Positions 19,427 to 28,764 of a DNA stretch of 64,000 nt are shown here, piece after piece. Both the position numbers and the translations under genes were made by a program. The notes under the pieces were generated by a model. That model was not told the origin of the DNA. It made no database searches and saw nothing but the letters and a program-made list of their open reading frames with translations. This stretch comes from Desulfofustis sp. Its GTDB lineage: Bacteria; Desulfobacterota; Desulfobulbia; Desulfobulbales; Desulfocapsaceae. The stretch's first letter is position 1. Each line of letters opens with the position of its first letter. Location of the stretch: the NCBI GenBank assembly GCA_022340565.1, contig JAJDNR010000018.1, positions 1 through 64,000 of the forward strand. The letters are read 5' to 3'.

Positions 19427-20812
19427 GTGCACGCGCACTACGTCGTTATCGGCGGCGGCCTCTCCGGTCTCGCCGCGGCCATCAGACTGGCGAGATACAA
19501 CGACAATGTTCTGCTGCTTGAAAAGCACTCCCGGGTCGGCGGGCTGAACTCCTATTATTACCGCAACAACCGCCTCTTCGAGACCGGGCTGCACGCGATA
19601 ACCAATTATGCCGATAAGGCAGCGAAACAAGCTCCGCTCAACAAACTGCTCCGCCAACTGAAGATAAGCCGGGATGAAATCGGTTTCCATCAGCAGATCC
19701 TCAGTGAGATAAACTTCCCCGATCGATCACTGATTTTTTCAAATGATTTTAATATTTTGTTAGAAGAAATCAGCGAAAAATTCTCCCCCGAATCCGATAA
19801 TTTCCGCCGTCTTGTTCACGACCTCGATCGAACGGATCCATTCGAGAGTCACCCGTATCGCTCAGCCCGAGCGATCCTCGAGGATTATCTTGACGATCCG
19901 GACCTGATCGACATGCTGCTCTGCCCGATCCTCTACTACGGATCGAGCTGGGAGAACGACATCGATTTCAAACAGTTCGTGATCATGTTCCGTTCGCTTT
20001 ACCAGGAGGGTCTCTTCAGACCTGCCGGAACGATCAAGAATCTGCTCGATCTCCTGGTGGACAAGCTCAACCATTTCGGCGGCACGATCAAGCTTGGCAC
20101 AGGGGTCAGAAACATCATTGCTACGGGTGAGAAAATCATCGGTGTGACGCTTGAAAACGGCGAAAAAATTCTCTGCAAACACCTGATCAGTACCATCGGG
20201 CTCGACGAGACCAGATCCCTGCTCGGAACAAGAAAAGAGGTTCCGGATGATCGGCGACTGTCCTTCGTGGAATCGATATTCCAGATCGACAAACGGATTC
20301 GTGACAGACTGCCCCAGGATCGAACCTGCATATTCTACAGCAAGACCCGGCCGTTCACCTTCGAACAGCCGTCGACCATCGTCGGCTACGACAGCGGCGT
20401 GATCAGTCTCCCCTTCAATTTCCGGGACTTGAACCCGGATGACGATTTCATCGAGATACGCACCACCCAGCTTGCCAATTATCGGAAATGGTTGAGCATA
20501 TCCAGAGACACCGGGCAATACGATGCGATGAAATGCGACCACACCGGGGAGTCATGTCGCCAGATCGAGCCGATCATCGGTTCCTTTGCCGACGGCATTA
20601 CCTATTCCGACTGTTTCACTCCGCTGACGGTTGAGCGCTTCACCGGCAAACACGCCGGGGCCATCTACGGGAGTCCTCACAAGATCAGCGACGGCATCAT
20701 CGGCTACGACAACCTCGTCATTGCCGGCACCGACCAGGGGTTCCTCGGCATCATCGGCTCCATGCTGAGCGGCGTTGCGATGGTGAACAAGCACATACTG
20801 TCCAAACTCTAG
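19427..20812 (+). CDS. CrtI/phytoene desaturase-like FAD oxidoreductase 1
   Basis: A 461-residue flavoprotein of the phytoene desaturase / retinol saturase group. The N-terminal dinucleotide-binding motif is VVIGGGLSGLAAAIRLA, followed by LLEKHSRVGGLNS; the C-terminal FAD motif region reads NLVIAGTDQGFLG. The start is a GTG at 19427, 5 bases after the ACP stop, indicating tight coupling. No carotenoid synthesis gene (crtB, crtE) is nearby, and the neighbours are ACP-dependent. The substrate is therefore more likely an acyl chain than a carotene, with desaturation or saturation equally possible. It shares its overall design with the next gene, but the two are clearly diverged. Confidence 0.82.
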   Translation: MHAHYVVIGGGLSGLAAAIRLARYNDNVLLLEKHSRVGGLNSYYYRNNRLFETGLHAITNYADKAAKQAPLNKLLRQLKISRDEIGFHQQILSEINFPDRSLIFSNDFNILLEEISEKFSPESDNFRRLVHDLDRTDPFESHPYRSARAILEDYLDDPDLIDMLLCPILYYGSSWENDIDFKQFVIMFRSLYQEGLFRPAGTIKNLLDLLVDKLNHFGGTIKLGTGVRNIIATGEKIIGVTLENGEKILCKHLISTIGLDETRSLLGTRKEVPDDRRLSFVESIFQIDKRIRDRLPQDRTCIFYSKTRPFTFEQPSTIVGYDSGVISLPFNFRDLNPDDDFIEIRTTQLANYRKWLSISRDTGQYDAMKCDHTGESCRQIEPIIGSFADGITYSDCFTPLTVERFTGKHAGAIYGSPHKISDGIIGYDNLVIAGTDQGFLGIIGSMLSGVAMVNKHILSKL

Positions 20813-20833
20813 GCCTTCTTTGTACTATCTCCC

Positions 20834-22240
20834 ATGGCAGTCACTCTGAAACAGGTCGGAGACCATTACGATGTGATCGTAATCGGTTCCGGGCTCGGCG
20901 GCCTCACCACCGCCAACCGGCTGGCCAGGTGCGGCCACGCTGTGCTGCTGCTCGAACATCACCATCGGCTCGGCGGACTTGCCACCTGGTTCAAACGCAA
21001 AAACCACATCTTCGATATCTCGCTTCACGGTTTCCCTTACGGCATGATCAAGACCTGCAAGAAATACTGGAACCGTGAAATCATGAACTCGATCGTGCAA
21101 TTGAACAACATCGTCTTTGACAATCCCCAGTTTACCCTAAAGACGACCTTCGACAAGGACGATTTCATCTCCATCCTCGATAGCCGATTCGGCATTGACC
21201 GTGCTCAGATCGATAGATTTTTCGAACGTATCGGCCGAATGAACTTCTACGACGACCGGACAATGACCACCCGGGAACTGTTCGAACAATTTTTCCCTGG
21301 CCGCAGCGACGTGCACCGTCTGCTCATGGAGCCGATCACCTATGCCAACGGCTCGACCCTGGAGGATCCAGCGATCACTTACGGCATCGTCTTCTCGAAC
21401 TTCATGAACCGCGGAGTCTACACCTTTCGTGGCGGAACCGATCACTTGATCGGCCTGATGACGGCAGAACTCGAGAAAAACGGCGTCACCATCTGCACCC
21501 GCGCCAGGGTTGACAGGATCGTCACCAAAGACCGCAGGACTGCAGGAGTCGAGCTCGGTTCGGGATTCATCAGGGCGCCGGTGGTGATATCCAACAGCGG
21601 GATCACCAACACCATTTACGACCTCACCGATACTGCCCAGTATTCTGAAGAATTTCTGGAAAAGGCAGCGAAAATCCGCATCAACAATTCGAGCTGTCAG
21701 GTCTATCTCGGTATCGCCGAAGATAAATCGATCGAGGACATCGGTGACCTGCTTTTCACCTCTCTGTCCCCCGAGTTCGATTCAGCGGAACTGCTCGATA
21801 TCAATACCCGCTCGAAGACCTTTTCAATCTATTATCCGAAAACCAGGCCGGGTCACGACCGCTATACGATCGTCGCGTCGATGAACAGCAATTACGACGA
21901 CTGGGCGCTCATGGATGACCAGAGTTACGACCAGGCCAAGCAGGATATGATCGAACGTACCATCATCGACCTGGAGCGCTACATACCCGATGTCAGGAAC
22001 AAGACCGACTGGCTTGAGGCCGCCACACCGCGTACCTTCAGCCGCTATACGCTGCACAATAAAGGTACCTCCTTCGGCACCAAATTCGAGGGGCTCGACG
22101 TGTCCCGTTCTCTCTGCAAGGAAATCGGCGGTCTGTTCCATGTGGGATCGGTCGGCATCATCATGTCGGGATGGCTCGGCGCGATCAATTACGGTGTTAT
22201 TGTCGCCAACGATGCCGACAGCTATTTACGATCCATCTAA
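20834..22240 (+). CDS. CrtI/phytoene desaturase-like FAD oxidoreductase 2
   Basis: A 468-residue relative of the preceding flavoenzyme, with an N-terminal FAD motif [18 protein letters not shown], then [13 protein letters not shown], and a C-terminal [17 protein letters not shown] segment. The middle includes a [12 protein letters not shown] substrate-domain motif common in CrtI/CrtO-like enzymes. The ATG start is 21 bases after the preceding gene. The paired occurrence of two CrtI-type enzymes within a fatty-acid-type gene set, without an enoyl reductase, suggests sequential redox steps on one acyl chain. That role is inferred from context, not from any motif. Confidence 0.82.
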   Translation: MAVTLKQVGDHYDVIVIGSGLGGLTTANRLARCGHAVLLLEHHHRLGGLATWFKRKNHIFDISLHGFPYGMIKTCKKYWNREIMNSIVQLNNIVFDNPQFTLKTTFDKDDFISILDSRFGIDRAQIDRFFERIGRMNFYDDRTMTTRELFEQFFPGRSDVHRLLMEPITYANGSTLEDPAITYGIVFSNFMNRGVYTFRGGTDHLIGLMTAELEKNGVTICTRARVDRIVTKDRRTAGVELGSGFIRAPVVISNSGITNTIYDLTDTAQYSEEFLEKAAKIRINNSSCQVYLGIAEDKSIEDIGDLLFTSLSPEFDSAELLDINTRSKTFSIYYPKTRPGHDRYTIVASMNSNYDDWALMDDQSYDQAKQDMIERTIIDLERYIPDVRNKTDWLEAATPRTFSRYTLHNKGTSFGTKFEGLDVSRSLCKEIGGLFHVGSVGIIMSGWLGAINYGVIVANDADSYLRSI

Positions 22241-22254
22241 CGACCGGAAACGCC

Positions 22255-22989
22255 ATGGGTGAATTCGAACGGAAAAAGGCGGTGGTCACCGGAGCGACAC
22301 GCGGGATCGGCAGAGCCATCTGCAACGCGCTGCTCGCCGACGGCTGCCGGGTGATCGGACTCTATCGAGGCAACCATGAGGCTGCGGAGGCGTTCCAGGC
22401 GCACTGGGGTGATGCCCAGCTCACCCTCCTCTGCTGCGACGTCGCTGACCACGACCAGGTACGTCGGAGCTTTGCGGAAATCGAAGCGCGTTTCGACACC
22501 CTTGATATCCTCATCAACAACGCCGGTATCAGAAAAGATGCGATCATCGCGCTGATGAGTTCCGAGCAGTGGCAGACGGTTCTCGATGTCAATCTCACCG
22601 GTACCTTCAACACCACCAAATTCGCCGTGCCGCTGATGATGAAGCAGAAATACGGCCGCATCGTCACGATCACTTCCCCGTCTTCACACATGGGCATCCA
22701 GGGACAGGCAAATTACGCGGCGTCGAAGGCCGGCCAGATCGGATTGACGATAACCCTGGCGAAAGAGGTCGCCCGCAAGAAGATAACCGCTAATTGCGTA
22801 TCTCCGGGCTTCATAACCACCGACCTCATCGATGACCTGTCCGACGATCAGCGGTCGGCTTACAAAAAACTCGTCCCCATGCGCCGGTTCGGCAGTGTGG
22901 ACGAAGTGGTCGCGGCGGTTCTGTTTCTCGCTTCGGAGAAGGCATCCTATATTACCGGGGCAACGCTCGAGGTGACCGGGGGGCTCTAA
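22255..22989 (+). CDS. 3-oxoacyl-ACP reductase (FabG-like)
   Basis: A 244-residue SDR of FabG type, reducing 3-ketoacyl-ACP to 3-hydroxyacyl-ACP with NADPH. Motifs are TGATRGIGR (residues 12-20), NNAG (88-91), the catalytic Ser141, Tyr154 and Lys158 in ITSPS...QANYAASKAG, and the C-terminal ITGATLEVTGG. The ATG at 22255 is 14 bases after the previous stop; an extension from 22171 would overlap the upstream gene and lacks SDR similarity. The dehydratase gene begins 3 bases after its stop, so the two are translationally coupled steps of one elongation cycle. Confidence 0.92.
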   Translation: MGEFERKKAVVTGATRGIGRAICNALLADGCRVIGLYRGNHEAAEAFQAHWGDAQLTLLCCDVADHDQVRRSFAEIEARFDTLDILINNAGIRKDAIIALMSSEQWQTVLDVNLTGTFNTTKFAVPLMMKQKYGRIVTITSPSSHMGIQGQANYAASKAGQIGLTITLAKEVARKKITANCVSPGFITTDLIDDLSDDQRSAYKKLVPMRRFGSVDEVVAAVLFLASEKASYITGATLEVTGGL

Positions 22990-22992
22990 CAC

Positions 22993-23430
22993 ATGACCGA
23001 CGCCAGGATTACCGCACTGATTCCGCACCGCCCCCCGTTTCTCTGGGTCGACCGGATAGTCTCTCTGTCGCCGGATCGCATCGAAACGGAGAAGACTTTC
23101 CCCGAGGACCTCGAGGTATTCGCCGGACATTATCCCGGCAACCCGCTGATGCCGGGGGTACTGCTCTGCGAGGCGATTTTTCAATCGGGCGCGCTGCTGC
23201 TCGCAGCGTCCCTTGGCAAAACCGATCACAGCTCCGATTCCCTGATTCCGGTGTTGACCAGGATCAGGGATACCAGGTTCAAAAGACGTGTTCTGCCCGG
23301 CGAAACGATCACCATCACGGTTGATCTGATCGAAACGGTCGCCTCGCTCTGCCTGCTCAAGGGTACCGCCAAGGTGGCAGGGAAAACCGCCGCGAAAACC
23401 GAATTCTCCTGCGCGCTGATATCCCCTTGA
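22993..23430 (+). CDS. 3-hydroxyacyl-ACP dehydratase (FabZ-like)
   Basis: A 145-residue hot-dog fold protein. PHRPPFLWVDRI near the N-terminus and GHYPGNPLMPGVLLCEA carry the FabZ signature, with catalytic His46 and Glu60. It should dehydrate 3-hydroxyacyl-ACP to the trans-2-enoyl form. It is the last gene of the lipid cluster. No enoyl-ACP reductase follows, so the double bond may be kept or handled by one of the flavoenzymes upstream. A 165-base gap with a good promoter then separates it from tolQ. Confidence 0.9.
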   Translation: MTDARITALIPHRPPFLWVDRIVSLSPDRIETEKTFPEDLEVFAGHYPGNPLMPGVLLCEAIFQSGALLLAASLGKTDHSSDSLIPVLTRIRDTRFKRRVLPGETITITVDLIETVASLCLLKGTAKVAGKTAAKTEFSCALISP

Positions 23431-23492
23431 GAACCGCTGGACAGCGCCCAATAAGTGCTTACGATAACGATTGTTTTCCACTTACTGAGCGG

Positions 23493-23520
23493 TTGACCTT
23501 TCGTCTAAAAAAGGTAATAT
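23493..23520 (+). promoter_or_regulatory. Putative sigma-70 promoter for the tol operon
   Basis: TTGACC at 23493-23498 and TAATAT at 23515-23520 are separated by 16 bases, close to the sigma-70 consensus. They lie about 75 bases before the tolQ start, in the only sizeable gap between the lipid cluster and the tol genes. Confidence 0.55.
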
Positions 23521-23595
23521 AGGCTTGCCTCAAAGGTTTGACCCGAGGCAAACTGGTGAGTTCAATTCCATTTCGTTCTGCAAGGAAACCACAAC

Positions 23596-24294
23596 GTGCA
23601 ACTATCCATAACTCAGATGATTCTGCATGCCGGGCCGGTCGGCCAGATGGTCATGCTGCTGCTGCTTTTTTTTTCCATCGTGTCGTGGTCAATCATCTTC
23701 ATGAAATTCAGATTGTTCAGAAAGGTGCGCCTCGACTCGGAAGATTTTCTTGAAACCTTCTGGGCATCCGGAAATCTGAATGAGGCCGGCGAGGTGGCCG
23801 GCGACTATCCCTACAGTCCGGAAGCGGCAGTCTTTACCGCCGGCTTCACTGAATTAAAGAAAATCAACAAGATCAGAAGCAGAAGCGAAGAAAACCGGGG
23901 TGAAACCCTGGACATGCAGCTGGCCGCGATGGACAACCTGAAACGGGCACTCCGCAAGGCCGAAGACATAGAGCTGAACAGACTCGGCAGCCTGCTGCCG
24001 TTTCTTGCAACCACCGGCAGTGCAACGCCGTTCATCGGCCTGTTCGGAACCGTGTGGGGAATCATGGTGTCGTTCCATGACATCGGCCAGCGCGGGTCAG
24101 CATCCCTGGCAGTGGTCGCCCCCGGCATATCAGAAGCGCTGGTGGCAACCGCCGCCGGCCTTGCGGCGGCAATACCGGCGGTTATTTTCTACAACTATTT
24201 CTCAAATAAACTGACGAATATTCAGTACAACTCGCAGAGCTTCTCCACCGACTTCCTCAATCTCGTGGAACGAGATCTGCTCAGCAGGGTTTAA
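23596..24294 (+). CDS. tolQ: TolQ/ExbB-type proton channel subunit
   Basis: A 232-residue inner-membrane protein with one N-terminal and two C-terminal membrane segments. The signature GSLLPFLATTGSATPFIGLFGTVWGIM and the following GISEALVATAAGLAAAIPAVIFYNYF are typical of TolQ/ExbB/MotA channels that use the proton gradient to drive TolA. The start is a GTG at 23596, with AAGGA about 10 bases upstream. TolR follows after 6 bases. Given tolB and cpoB downstream, this is TolQ rather than ExbB. Confidence 0.9.
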   Translation: MQLSITQMILHAGPVGQMVMLLLLFFSIVSWSIIFMKFRLFRKVRLDSEDFLETFWASGNLNEAGEVAGDYPYSPEAAVFTAGFTELKKINKIRSRSEENRGETLDMQLAAMDNLKRALRKAEDIELNRLGSLLPFLATTGSATPFIGLFGTVWGIMVSFHDIGQRGSASLAVVAPGISEALVATAAGLAAAIPAVIFYNYFSNKLTNIQYNSQSFSTDFLNLVERDLLSRV

Positions 24295-24300
24295 TCAGGT

Positions 24301-24717
24301 ATGGGACCGCTCAACGGCAACGGCAGAAAACAACTTGTTTCAGACATCAACGTGACGCCTCTCGTTGATGTTATGCTTGTCCTGCTTATTATTTTTATGG
24401 TTACGGCGCCGATGATGACCCAGGGCCTTGACGTCGATCTGCCGGAGACAACCACCAAATCGCTGAGGCAGGACGAAAATCCCATCGTGGTGACCATCGA
24501 CAAGGACGGCAAAATCAGCCTCGGCCAGAGTGAGGTGTCCAGGAAAATGCTGTTCCAGGACTTGTCCAGCCTTGGAGAAGGGCAGAAGGAAAAACCCATT
24601 TACCTGAAGGCCGACAAAGCTGTCGCCTATGGTGTGGTCGTGGCGATCATGGCAGATATCAAAAAGGCCGGATTCGACAAGCTGGGAATGATAACCAGGC
24701 CGGAAGAAGACGAGTAA
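24301..24717 (+). CDS. tolR: TolR/ExbD-type protein
   Basis: A 138-residue single-pass membrane protein. SDINVTPLVDVMLVLLIIFMVTAP holds the membrane segment with the conserved proton-site Asp, and the periplasmic domain ends with YGVVVAIMADIKKAGFDKLGMIT. Together with TolQ it forms the ion-driven motor of the Tol system, which maintains outer-membrane integrity during division. It starts 6 bases after tolQ and ends 1 base before the tolA start, so it is translationally coupled. Confidence 0.92.
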   Translation: MGPLNGNGRKQLVSDINVTPLVDVMLVLLIIFMVTAPMMTQGLDVDLPETTTKSLRQDENPIVVTIDKDGKISLGQSEVSRKMLFQDLSSLGEGQKEKPIYLKADKAVAYGVVVAIMADIKKAGFDKLGMITRPEEDE

Positions 24718-24718
24718 G

Positions 24719-25600
24719 GTGCCCGATCAATTTCGCATCACATACGGAGAATACAACAACTGGGTTCTTCCCCTCAATCTCGCGGTCGGTTTTCACCTGC
24801 TGCTGGCGCTCAGCATTCTCATTCTGCCAGACCTTCTCAAGCCAAGACCCAAATTCGAAGACATCTACACGGTCGACCTGGTCAGTATGGCGGAACCGGC
24901 TGTCCAGCAGAGTGTTCCTGAGCCGGTGGTTGAACCGGCACCCCAGCCGGAGCCGGAACCCGAGATAATGCCGAAAGCGGTGTCCATTCCAGACTCCATC
25001 CAGCAGCCGCCCCCCGTTCCTCAGGAGGTCAAACCTGTGTCTTTGAAACCGGCCCAGAGAAAGGTTAAGAAAAAGGTCGAAGACCCCCGTCTGGATCGTC
25101 AGAAAGAGCTGGATAAAGTCAAGCGTGAGCGACTGGCGGAGGCGGTCAGGGCAGAGCAGCTTGCCGCCGAACAGGCCCGGATAGCCGCAGAAGAGGCGGA
25201 GCGGCAGCGAAGACTGATGGAACAGCGGCTCAGTCAAATCAAAAGTCAGGTTCGCACCACTCCCTCACAGCCACGCTCGGGAGGCCAAACCGGATCAAGC
25301 ACCTTGAGCGCTTTGGAGAAGCAGTATTTAATCGCGATCAGAGGCCGTATCATGCAGTTCTGGGCATTGCCGGAATACAAGCAATTTGATGCTTCTACCC
25401 AGGCTATCTGCGTGATTAAAATCGCCAGAGATGGTACAATCGTCGATCAGTTTTTCGAGCGGTACTCCAATGATCCAACGTTTGACCAGTTCGTGAAAAA
25501 GGCCATTAGAGATGCAAGCCCGCTTCCGCCGATTCCGTCTGCCATCAGAAACAGCACGTTTGAAATCGGACTGCGATTCAGCCCAGGGAACATACAATAA
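24719..25600 (+). CDS. tolA: TolA/TonB-like energy-transducing protein
   Basis: A 293-residue protein: a single N-terminal membrane helix (NLAVGFHLLLALSILILP), a Pro/Glu-rich stretch (EPAPQPEPEPE), a long Lys/Glu/Ala-rich coiled coil (residues ~110-185), and a C-terminal TonB/TolA domain of about 90 residues. It spans the periplasm and passes TolQR energy to outer-membrane partners. The start is a GTG (24719-24721) directly after the tolR stop. TolA C-terminal domains diverge strongly, so the name rests on its place between tolR and tolB. Confidence 0.87.
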   Translation: MPDQFRITYGEYNNWVLPLNLAVGFHLLLALSILILPDLLKPRPKFEDIYTVDLVSMAEPAVQQSVPEPVVEPAPQPEPEPEIMPKAVSIPDSIQQPPPVPQEVKPVSLKPAQRKVKKKVEDPRLDRQKELDKVKRERLAEAVRAEQLAAEQARIAAEEAERQRRLMEQRLSQIKSQVRTTPSQPRSGGQTGSSTLSALEKQYLIAIRGRIMQFWALPEYKQFDASTQAICVIKIARDGTIVDQFFERYSNDPTFDQFVKKAIRDASPLPPIPSAIRNSTFEIGLRFSPGNIQ

Positions 25601-25613
25601 ACCGACTGTGACC

Positions 25614-26909
25614 ATGACACTTCTACTCGCGCGCTTTGTCCCCGTTTTGTTGGCCGTCTTACTCGTTTCATCACCGGCGTGTGCGAAACGGGTCTATCTT
25701 GATATTACCTCCGCGGAAGCGCGCAAGATCGTTTTTGCGGTGCCGTGGTTTCAGAGTTCCTCCAATTCCTCAGGTGGTTCACAGCAGGACCGGAAGCTCG
25801 CGAAAACGCTCTCAGATGCGCTGGTGTTCCACGGAATCATCGATGTGCTGCCCCCGGAGCGTGTAATCGGAAGCACCACCTCTGAGTGGAGTTCGATGGG
25901 AGCTGATTACGGCATTATCGGCCGCTATTCTGCGTCCGGCGACTCGGTTTCGATGGAAATCCGGCTGTTCGATGCCGCCGAAGACAAGATGCTGATGGGT
26001 AAATCCTACGAGGGACCAAGCTCGGAGACGAATCAGATGCTGTTCAAGTTTACCGATGCCGTCATCGAAGAACTCACCGGCAAGCCGGGGTTGGCGACAA
26101 CCCAGATCGCCTTTGTATCGGAAGCGCCTGACAAGCAGGGACGGGAGATTTTCATTACCGATATTCTCGGCAGCAACATCAGACAGGTCACCAGGCATCG
26201 AAACCTGGTCGTCTCTCCCCGCTTTTCGCCTGACGGGAATCTACTTGCTTACACATCCTACCACAGCGGCAATCAGAATCTTTATGTCACCGACCTGCGG
26301 CAGGACAAAACCACTCGGGCCCTGTCCCGCAGGAAAGGCATGAATTTGGCGCCCACCTGGTCGCCGAGCGGCAACTCCCTGATCGTGACCCTCTCCCATA
26401 ATGGCAATCCGGACCTGTATCAGATAAACCGCCGCGGTGAAATAATCAAACAGTTGACCTCACGTTCCGGCATCAACGTTTCACCTTCCTTTTCACCCGA
26501 CGGCCGGCACATCGTCTTCGTGTCCGACAGAAGCGGAAAGCCGCAGCTCTACCTGATGGAGCTGGAATCGGGAAACACCCAGCGGATCACCTTCGAAGGC
26601 GTGGAAAACGCCGAGCCCTCATGGTCTCCCGTGGAAAACCTGGTAGTCTATACGAGCCTCAGGGATGGCATTTACCAGTTGTGCACCATCGATCCATTTT
26701 CACTTGGCTCCACCACCCAACTCACCAGTGATCAGGCGCACCACGAAACTCCGTCCTGGTCTCCGGATGGAAATCAGATAATTTTTACAAAAAGAGATGG
26801 CAGCAGCCACAAAATCTATGGAATAATGAAGAACGGTTTATTTCAGCGGATACTGTTCTCAATGCCCGGAAGCCAGACCTACCCCCGATGGTCAGTTAAA
26901 AACTATTAA
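25614..26909 (+). CDS. tolB: Tol-Pal system beta-propeller protein TolB
   Basis: A 431-residue periplasmic protein with a signal peptide (hydrophobic segment ending SSPACA), an N-terminal alpha/beta domain and a six-bladed propeller built from repeats such as VVSPRFSPDGNLLAYTS and PSFSPDGRHIVFVSD. It normally binds Pal and TolA. The ATG at 25614 is selected; a GTG at 25608 is equally possible, and a longer reading from 25512 overlaps tolA and lacks a signal. Cpo­B-like gene follows after 23 bases. Confidence 0.92.
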   Translation: MTLLLARFVPVLLAVLLVSSPACAKRVYLDITSAEARKIVFAVPWFQSSSNSSGGSQQDRKLAKTLSDALVFHGIIDVLPPERVIGSTTSEWSSMGADYGIIGRYSASGDSVSMEIRLFDAAEDKMLMGKSYEGPSSETNQMLFKFTDAVIEELTGKPGLATTQIAFVSEAPDKQGREIFITDILGSNIRQVTRHRNLVVSPRFSPDGNLLAYTSYHSGNQNLYVTDLRQDKTTRALSRRKGMNLAPTWSPSGNSLIVTLSHNGNPDLYQINRRGEIIKQLTSRSGINVSPSFSPDGRHIVFVSDRSGKPQLYLMELESGNTQRITFEGVENAEPSWSPVENLVVYTSLRDGIYQLCTIDPFSLGSTTQLTSDQAHHETPSWSPDGNQIIFTKRDGSSHKIYGIMKNGLFQRILFSMPGSQTYPRWSVKNY

Positions 26910-26932
26910 CCACTCCAAGAGTTAACCTTGTC

Positions 26933-27979
26933 ATGAAAAAAGCACCCCTTTCAATGTTTTTGATTCTGATCACTGCACCCCTGCTCATGCAATGTGCATC
27001 ACAGGACGATCTCAATCTCATCCATGTGCAATTGCGTAAGATCGATAAAAAAATTACCGATCTGGAAACCGTTACGGTCGAAGAAATGCGCAAACGCCAG
27101 GCCGCCAACGCCGCCCAGATCGACCAGCTCAACCAGGAATTGATGGCTCTGCAGGGAGGGCTTGAGGAGACAGGCCATCTGAATCGCCGTTTAAAGGAGC
27201 AGAGCAAGGAACTGGAAACAGCGTTCAAGCAGTATACCCTTCAGGAGGAAGAAAAGCGTTCCAGCGAACTCAAGCGGCTCGAGGAGGAGATCGCCAACAA
27301 GGACAAGCAGCTCGAAGAGTTTTCCTCCCAATTGAAACTACAGCAGGATAATCTCCAGGCAATCCAGCAGGCACGTGTTGAAGAAGCCAGACGAAAGGCC
27401 GAAGAGGCTGCTCGGGCCGCCGAGCAAGCCCGGGCAAAAGCAAACGCGGCGAGCCAGGCTGCATCAAGTGGGTCATCCGTTACCACGATCCGCGCCGATA
27501 AACGGAAAAAGCTCATCTACGGCAGCCCGGGTTCGGCTCCCGCAGAGCAACAGGCGAGCACCGAATCATCGTCAGCCGCTGCCGCACCAGCTCAGACGAC
27601 CGTTCAAACGGACTCCGGAGGAGGCATGGGCAGAGCCCAGAGCCTCTATGACCAAGGCAAATTCAGAGAAGCGTATCAGCAATTCGAAACGCTTTCGACG
27701 GCGGTCGGCGACGGTACCGACACGGTAACCGCCAAATACATGATGGGTGAGTGTCTGTTCGCAATGAAGGAATACGATCAGGCGATCCTCGACTATCAGA
27801 CCATAATCACCAACCATCCTTCGAGCACCCGGGCACCAGCAGCCATGTTCAAACAGGCGATGGCCTTCGAGAAACTCAACGACAAGGACACTGCGAAGAT
27901 TCTCTACAAGAAGCTCATTGCAACCTACAAAGATTCACCTGAAGCCCAGCAGGCGCAAGAGAAAGTGGGTTCCAACTGA
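26933..27979 (+). CDS. cpoB: CpoB/YbgF-like coiled-coil TPR protein
   Basis: A 348-residue envelope protein: a signal peptide ending LLMQC (Cys21, a possible though atypical lipobox), a coiled-coil region rich in Gln/Glu/Lys over residues ~30-185, a low-complexity Ser/Ala linker, and three TPR-like units in the last ~120 residues (AQSLYDQGKFREAYQQFETL and similar). CpoB coordinates peptidoglycan synthesis with Tol-driven outer-membrane constriction. In most genomes pal lies between tolB and this gene; here only 23 bases separate them, so pal is missing from its usual place. Confidence 0.85.
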   Translation: MKKAPLSMFLILITAPLLMQCASQDDLNLIHVQLRKIDKKITDLETVTVEEMRKRQAANAAQIDQLNQELMALQGGLEETGHLNRRLKEQSKELETAFKQYTLQEEEKRSSELKRLEEEIANKDKQLEEFSSQLKLQQDNLQAIQQARVEEARRKAEEAARAAEQARAKANAASQAASSGSSVTTIRADKRKKLIYGSPGSAPAEQQASTESSSAAAAPAQTTVQTDSGGGMGRAQSLYDQGKFREAYQQFETLSTAVGDGTDTVTAKYMMGECLFAMKEYDQAILDYQTIITNHPSSTRAPAAMFKQAMAFEKLNDKDTAKILYKKLIATYKDSPEAQQAQEKVGSN

Positions 27980-28015
27980 AATAACCGGGTCCGGCATTTC
28001 CAGCTCAGTCCGACC

Positions 28016-28747
28016 GTGACCAGGCTCGACCAGCTGCTTGTGGAATGCGGAGAAGCGGCGAGCCTGAAAGAGGCATCCGCCCTGGTAATGACCGGCACGG
28101 TGCTTGTCGATGACAGAGTCGTCGACAAACCAGGCACACTCGTATCCACCAGCAGCATTATCCGAATTAAAAGGCGCCTCGCCTATGTTTCACGAGGCGG
28201 CCTCAAGCTCGAAGCAGCTCTGAGCCGTTTCAATATTTCCCCCTCCGACTGGGTATGCGCGGACATCGGCGCCGCAGCGGGAGGCTTTACCGACTGCCTG
28301 CTCCAGGCCGGCGCCCGACGCGTCTATGCCATCGATGTCGCCTACGGGATGCTCGACTGGAAACTCAGAACCGATCCTCGCGTCGTGGTGATCGAGCGCT
28401 GCAATGTCCGTCAATTGAGCGATGAGCATATCGACCGCCCTCTCGACCTGGCCGTATTCGACACCTCGTTCATTTCCCTCACCAAGGTGATTCCGCCGGT
28501 TATACCCTTTTTCAGAGACCGGTCCATTCGCATCGTGGCACTGGTCAAACCTCAGTTCGAATGCGCGAAGGAGTATGTTGCCCGGGGCGGCGTGGTGGAA
28601 AATGAGCACCACCGGCTCGAAGCGGTTGAACAGGTATGCAGTTTCTGCGCAGGGCTGGGCCTCGTAGATCGGGGTTTTATGGAGTCACCCATTACCGGCG
28701 CCAAGGGCAATAGGGAGTATCTGATCTATCTGGTCGGAAGGCCATAA
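28016..28747 (+). CDS. tlyA: TlyA family rRNA 2'-O-methyltransferase
   Basis: A 243-residue protein with an N-terminal S4 RNA-binding domain (TRLDQLLVECG...VLVDDRVVDKPG) and a C-terminal FtsJ-like SAM methyltransferase domain (ADIGAAAGGFTDCLLQAGA as the SAM-binding motif; VALVKPQFE as a later motif). TlyA methylates ribosomal RNA and affects capreomycin sensitivity in other bacteria; the annotation as hemolysin is historical. The start is a GTG at 28016, 36 bases after cpoB. It converges on the M48 protease gene with a 17-base gap. Confidence 0.9.
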   Translation: MTRLDQLLVECGEAASLKEASALVMTGTVLVDDRVVDKPGTLVSTSSIIRIKRRLAYVSRGGLKLEAALSRFNISPSDWVCADIGAAAGGFTDCLLQAGARRVYAIDVAYGMLDWKLRTDPRVVVIERCNVRQLSDEHIDRPLDLAVFDTSFISLTKVIPPVIPFFRDRSIRIVALVKPQFECAKEYVARGGVVENEHHRLEAVEQVCSFCAGLGLVDRGFMESPITGAKGNREYLIYLVGRP

Positions 28748-28764
28748 GCGCTGCTGCCACAGCA

